64,000 bases of DNA from Liolophura sinensis (taxonomy: Eukaryota; Mollusca; Polyplacophora; Chitonida; Chitonidae). Positions 62,458-64,000 of the stretch are shown in pieces; the first letter of the stretch is position 1, and the number at the start of each line of letters is the position of its first letter. A program made the position numbers and the translations under genes. The DNA is taken from NCBI RefSeq assembly GCF_032854445.1, contig NC_088303.1, positions 21,461,501 through 21,525,500 of the forward strand, in the 5' to 3' direction. The notes beneath the pieces are model-generated. The model ran no database searches, was not told the DNA's origin, and saw only the letters and a program-made list of their open reading frames with translations.

Positions 62458-64000
62458 CCAGATATCAGTCTGTAACTGGGACAGTTGTTTCTTAAGGTTG
62501 ACTGGTAGTAGTGTCGGTCTATCTCAGGGATCACTTTCAGTTGTTTGGGAATTATTGCTTTTATTTCACAGATGGTATTTGAAAAGAATAACTAAGCAGC
62601 ATTGTACTCACACGGTAAAGGTCATTAATCTGACGGGTATATATGCCTTATATGTATACTTCATTGGTGAGTCCGTGGATACTGTTAATCAGGCATACAC
62701 TCACGTGTTAACGCTATCGATGCTCCGATACAATTTGACGAAGCTGATATACAGACCTGCACGTCACATGTTTGTCTTGTAGCCTGGTCTTATGGGAGAA
62801 ATGTAGTATTTCTAATATGTCTGAACACGAATCACACAGCCCAGATACATGCAAACGTAAACATGGTCGAGCATATATTACCTTACCTATAGTCTATTTC
62901 TGTTAAAGAGTTTCATATATTCAGGCTTTAGTCAGTGACACGTAATAACACAAGCTCTACACATGGGTATGTTGGAAGTTCACATTTTTGTTTATAGTGT
63001 TAAAGCCCATAACCTCGGTTACCACGGCAAGTACACATTGCCTAGGTGACATCTGGATTATTCAAAAGCCATATTGGGTGGAGCTCCACATATTTGATGG
63101 AGGGCGACCCCAGTTACCTAAACTGCTATGTTGTCGATGGATGGCTGAGTGTTGTGCCATGTCTGATCTATCATATCAGTACCTCAACTTTGCAGACAGT
63201 ATGTCTCTCAGGTTACATGTTTCTGTCACAGTAAATAATCTGACAGTGGTTTGAAATACCAGTGTGTCAACAATGGCTATACACTTCGGTAATGTAATAT
63301 CCGTGGCCAGAATGATGAAGATTAAAAGCTGTCCTTAAGACATGTCTGAAGACAGCTAAAACACAAATAGGTATAAAACAATGAAAACAGCATACTCGGC
63401 TCGACGTGGAGCAAACCACCACCAGGAAATACACCATCACACATCAGGTGTGACAAACCTACATGTTTCAAAATGTTACCCATCAGTTCCTTTTAGTGAA
63501 ATTCGATTTACTGAAAACCTTAAGAGTGACAGTGTTGAATTTCTCCTAAGGTTCTTCTTAAATACAGGAAGGATGGGAAATACGGGCAGTAGAGGTTACT
63601 GCAGTGATCGCCATCTGGGGGAAGGACCTGCTACGGTAAGGCGGAAATCGGCTCTAGAGAAGAAAGTGATACTAAACGATAAGAAAGTGTAAATTTTAAA
63701 ATCCCAGCACAGTTCTGTAAATTTCATAATCCGAAGTATAAAACTAGGTCGAATAAAAGTTATGTGGCCAAGAGATGGTTGCTTAGTAATAACCCGCCAA
63801 ATATGCACTCTCCATCAAAAACGCCAATTTTTCCTCCAAACAAGGCACTGCGTCTTTAATTTGCAGTATGGATATCTACGTTAACCACAAACATATCTTC
63901 AGTGAAACTTTCTTGTATGTATTTCCACGTGCTGTGGAAGTTTCGTGTTGTTCTTTGTCTTCATATGCAAAAATAAACATTATAATCTGATCCGTTATAT

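Larger units (their letters stand above)
41415..64000. repeat. Segmental tandem duplication, block B
   Basis: This is the second unit of the tandem duplication, in direct orientation and starting about 670 bases after the last recognisable part of block A. Its final bases still match block A (40660-40745), so it probably continues past the window. B-only sequence includes about 41800-41970, 43370-43550, 45024-45340 (a SINE), 47456-48545 and a SINE tail at 50849-50925. It lacks the LTR element and the Tc1/mariner copy seen in A. Confidence 0.93.

Noticed and set aside
1-64000. CRISPR array or prokaryotic operon
   Set aside because: No regular short direct repeats with unique spacers; gene structure is eukaryotic with GT-AG introns.

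Overview
The window is animal genomic DNA: AT-rich, full of introns and dense in retroelements. The tRNA-derived SINEs, with AAAT-repeat or CACT-repeat tails, together with a Penelope-like element and a Gmr1-type Ty3/gypsy element, fit a lophotrochozoan. A mollusc, perhaps a gastropod, is my inference from the SINE types; no species marker is present.

The main structure is a tandem segmental duplication. Block A runs from about 5355 to 40745 and block B from about 41415 to beyond the window end. Each block carries one complete 14-exon cytochrome P450 gene of the CYP3 clan (CYP3A-like) on the + strand, spanning 23839-35740 in A and 49465-59895 in B. Both splice to 1551 nt (516 codons) with the same exon lengths and phases and no frame break. 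The proteins differ at scattered sites. The most notable is in the I helix, where copy A has the usual AGYETT and copy B has AGYDAT, so the oxygen-activation threonine is alanine. I recognise no other confident host gene. The duplicated 18 kb upstream of each P450 holds promoter-like and unusually conserved stretches, plus an internal, older duplication.

Region by region: 1-5355 is single-copy flank with four SINE insertions, two of them with perfect target-site duplications. In block A, 7740-8546 is a dead Tc1/mariner transposase. Positions 9951-16021 hold a nearly fresh LTR retrotransposon of the Gmr1 type (SCAN-like gag; integrase ahead of reverse transcriptase) on the - strand. Its LTRs are almost identical, yet its coding region has lost the RT core and has frame breaks. 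The matching site in block B (about 44131) is empty, so this insertion is younger than the duplication. Downstream of each P450 lies a decayed Penelope-like element (RT and GIY-YIG) on the - strand, with its RT core deleted in block B.

Shared insertions (SINEs in introns 7, 9 and 11 and the Penelope element) predate the duplication. Private ones (LTR element and Tc1 copy in A; a SINE tail in intron 2 and a SINE at 45024 in B) postdate it or mark deletions. The two P450s are probably divergent detoxification-type enzymes kept under coding constraint while their introns and flanks turned over.
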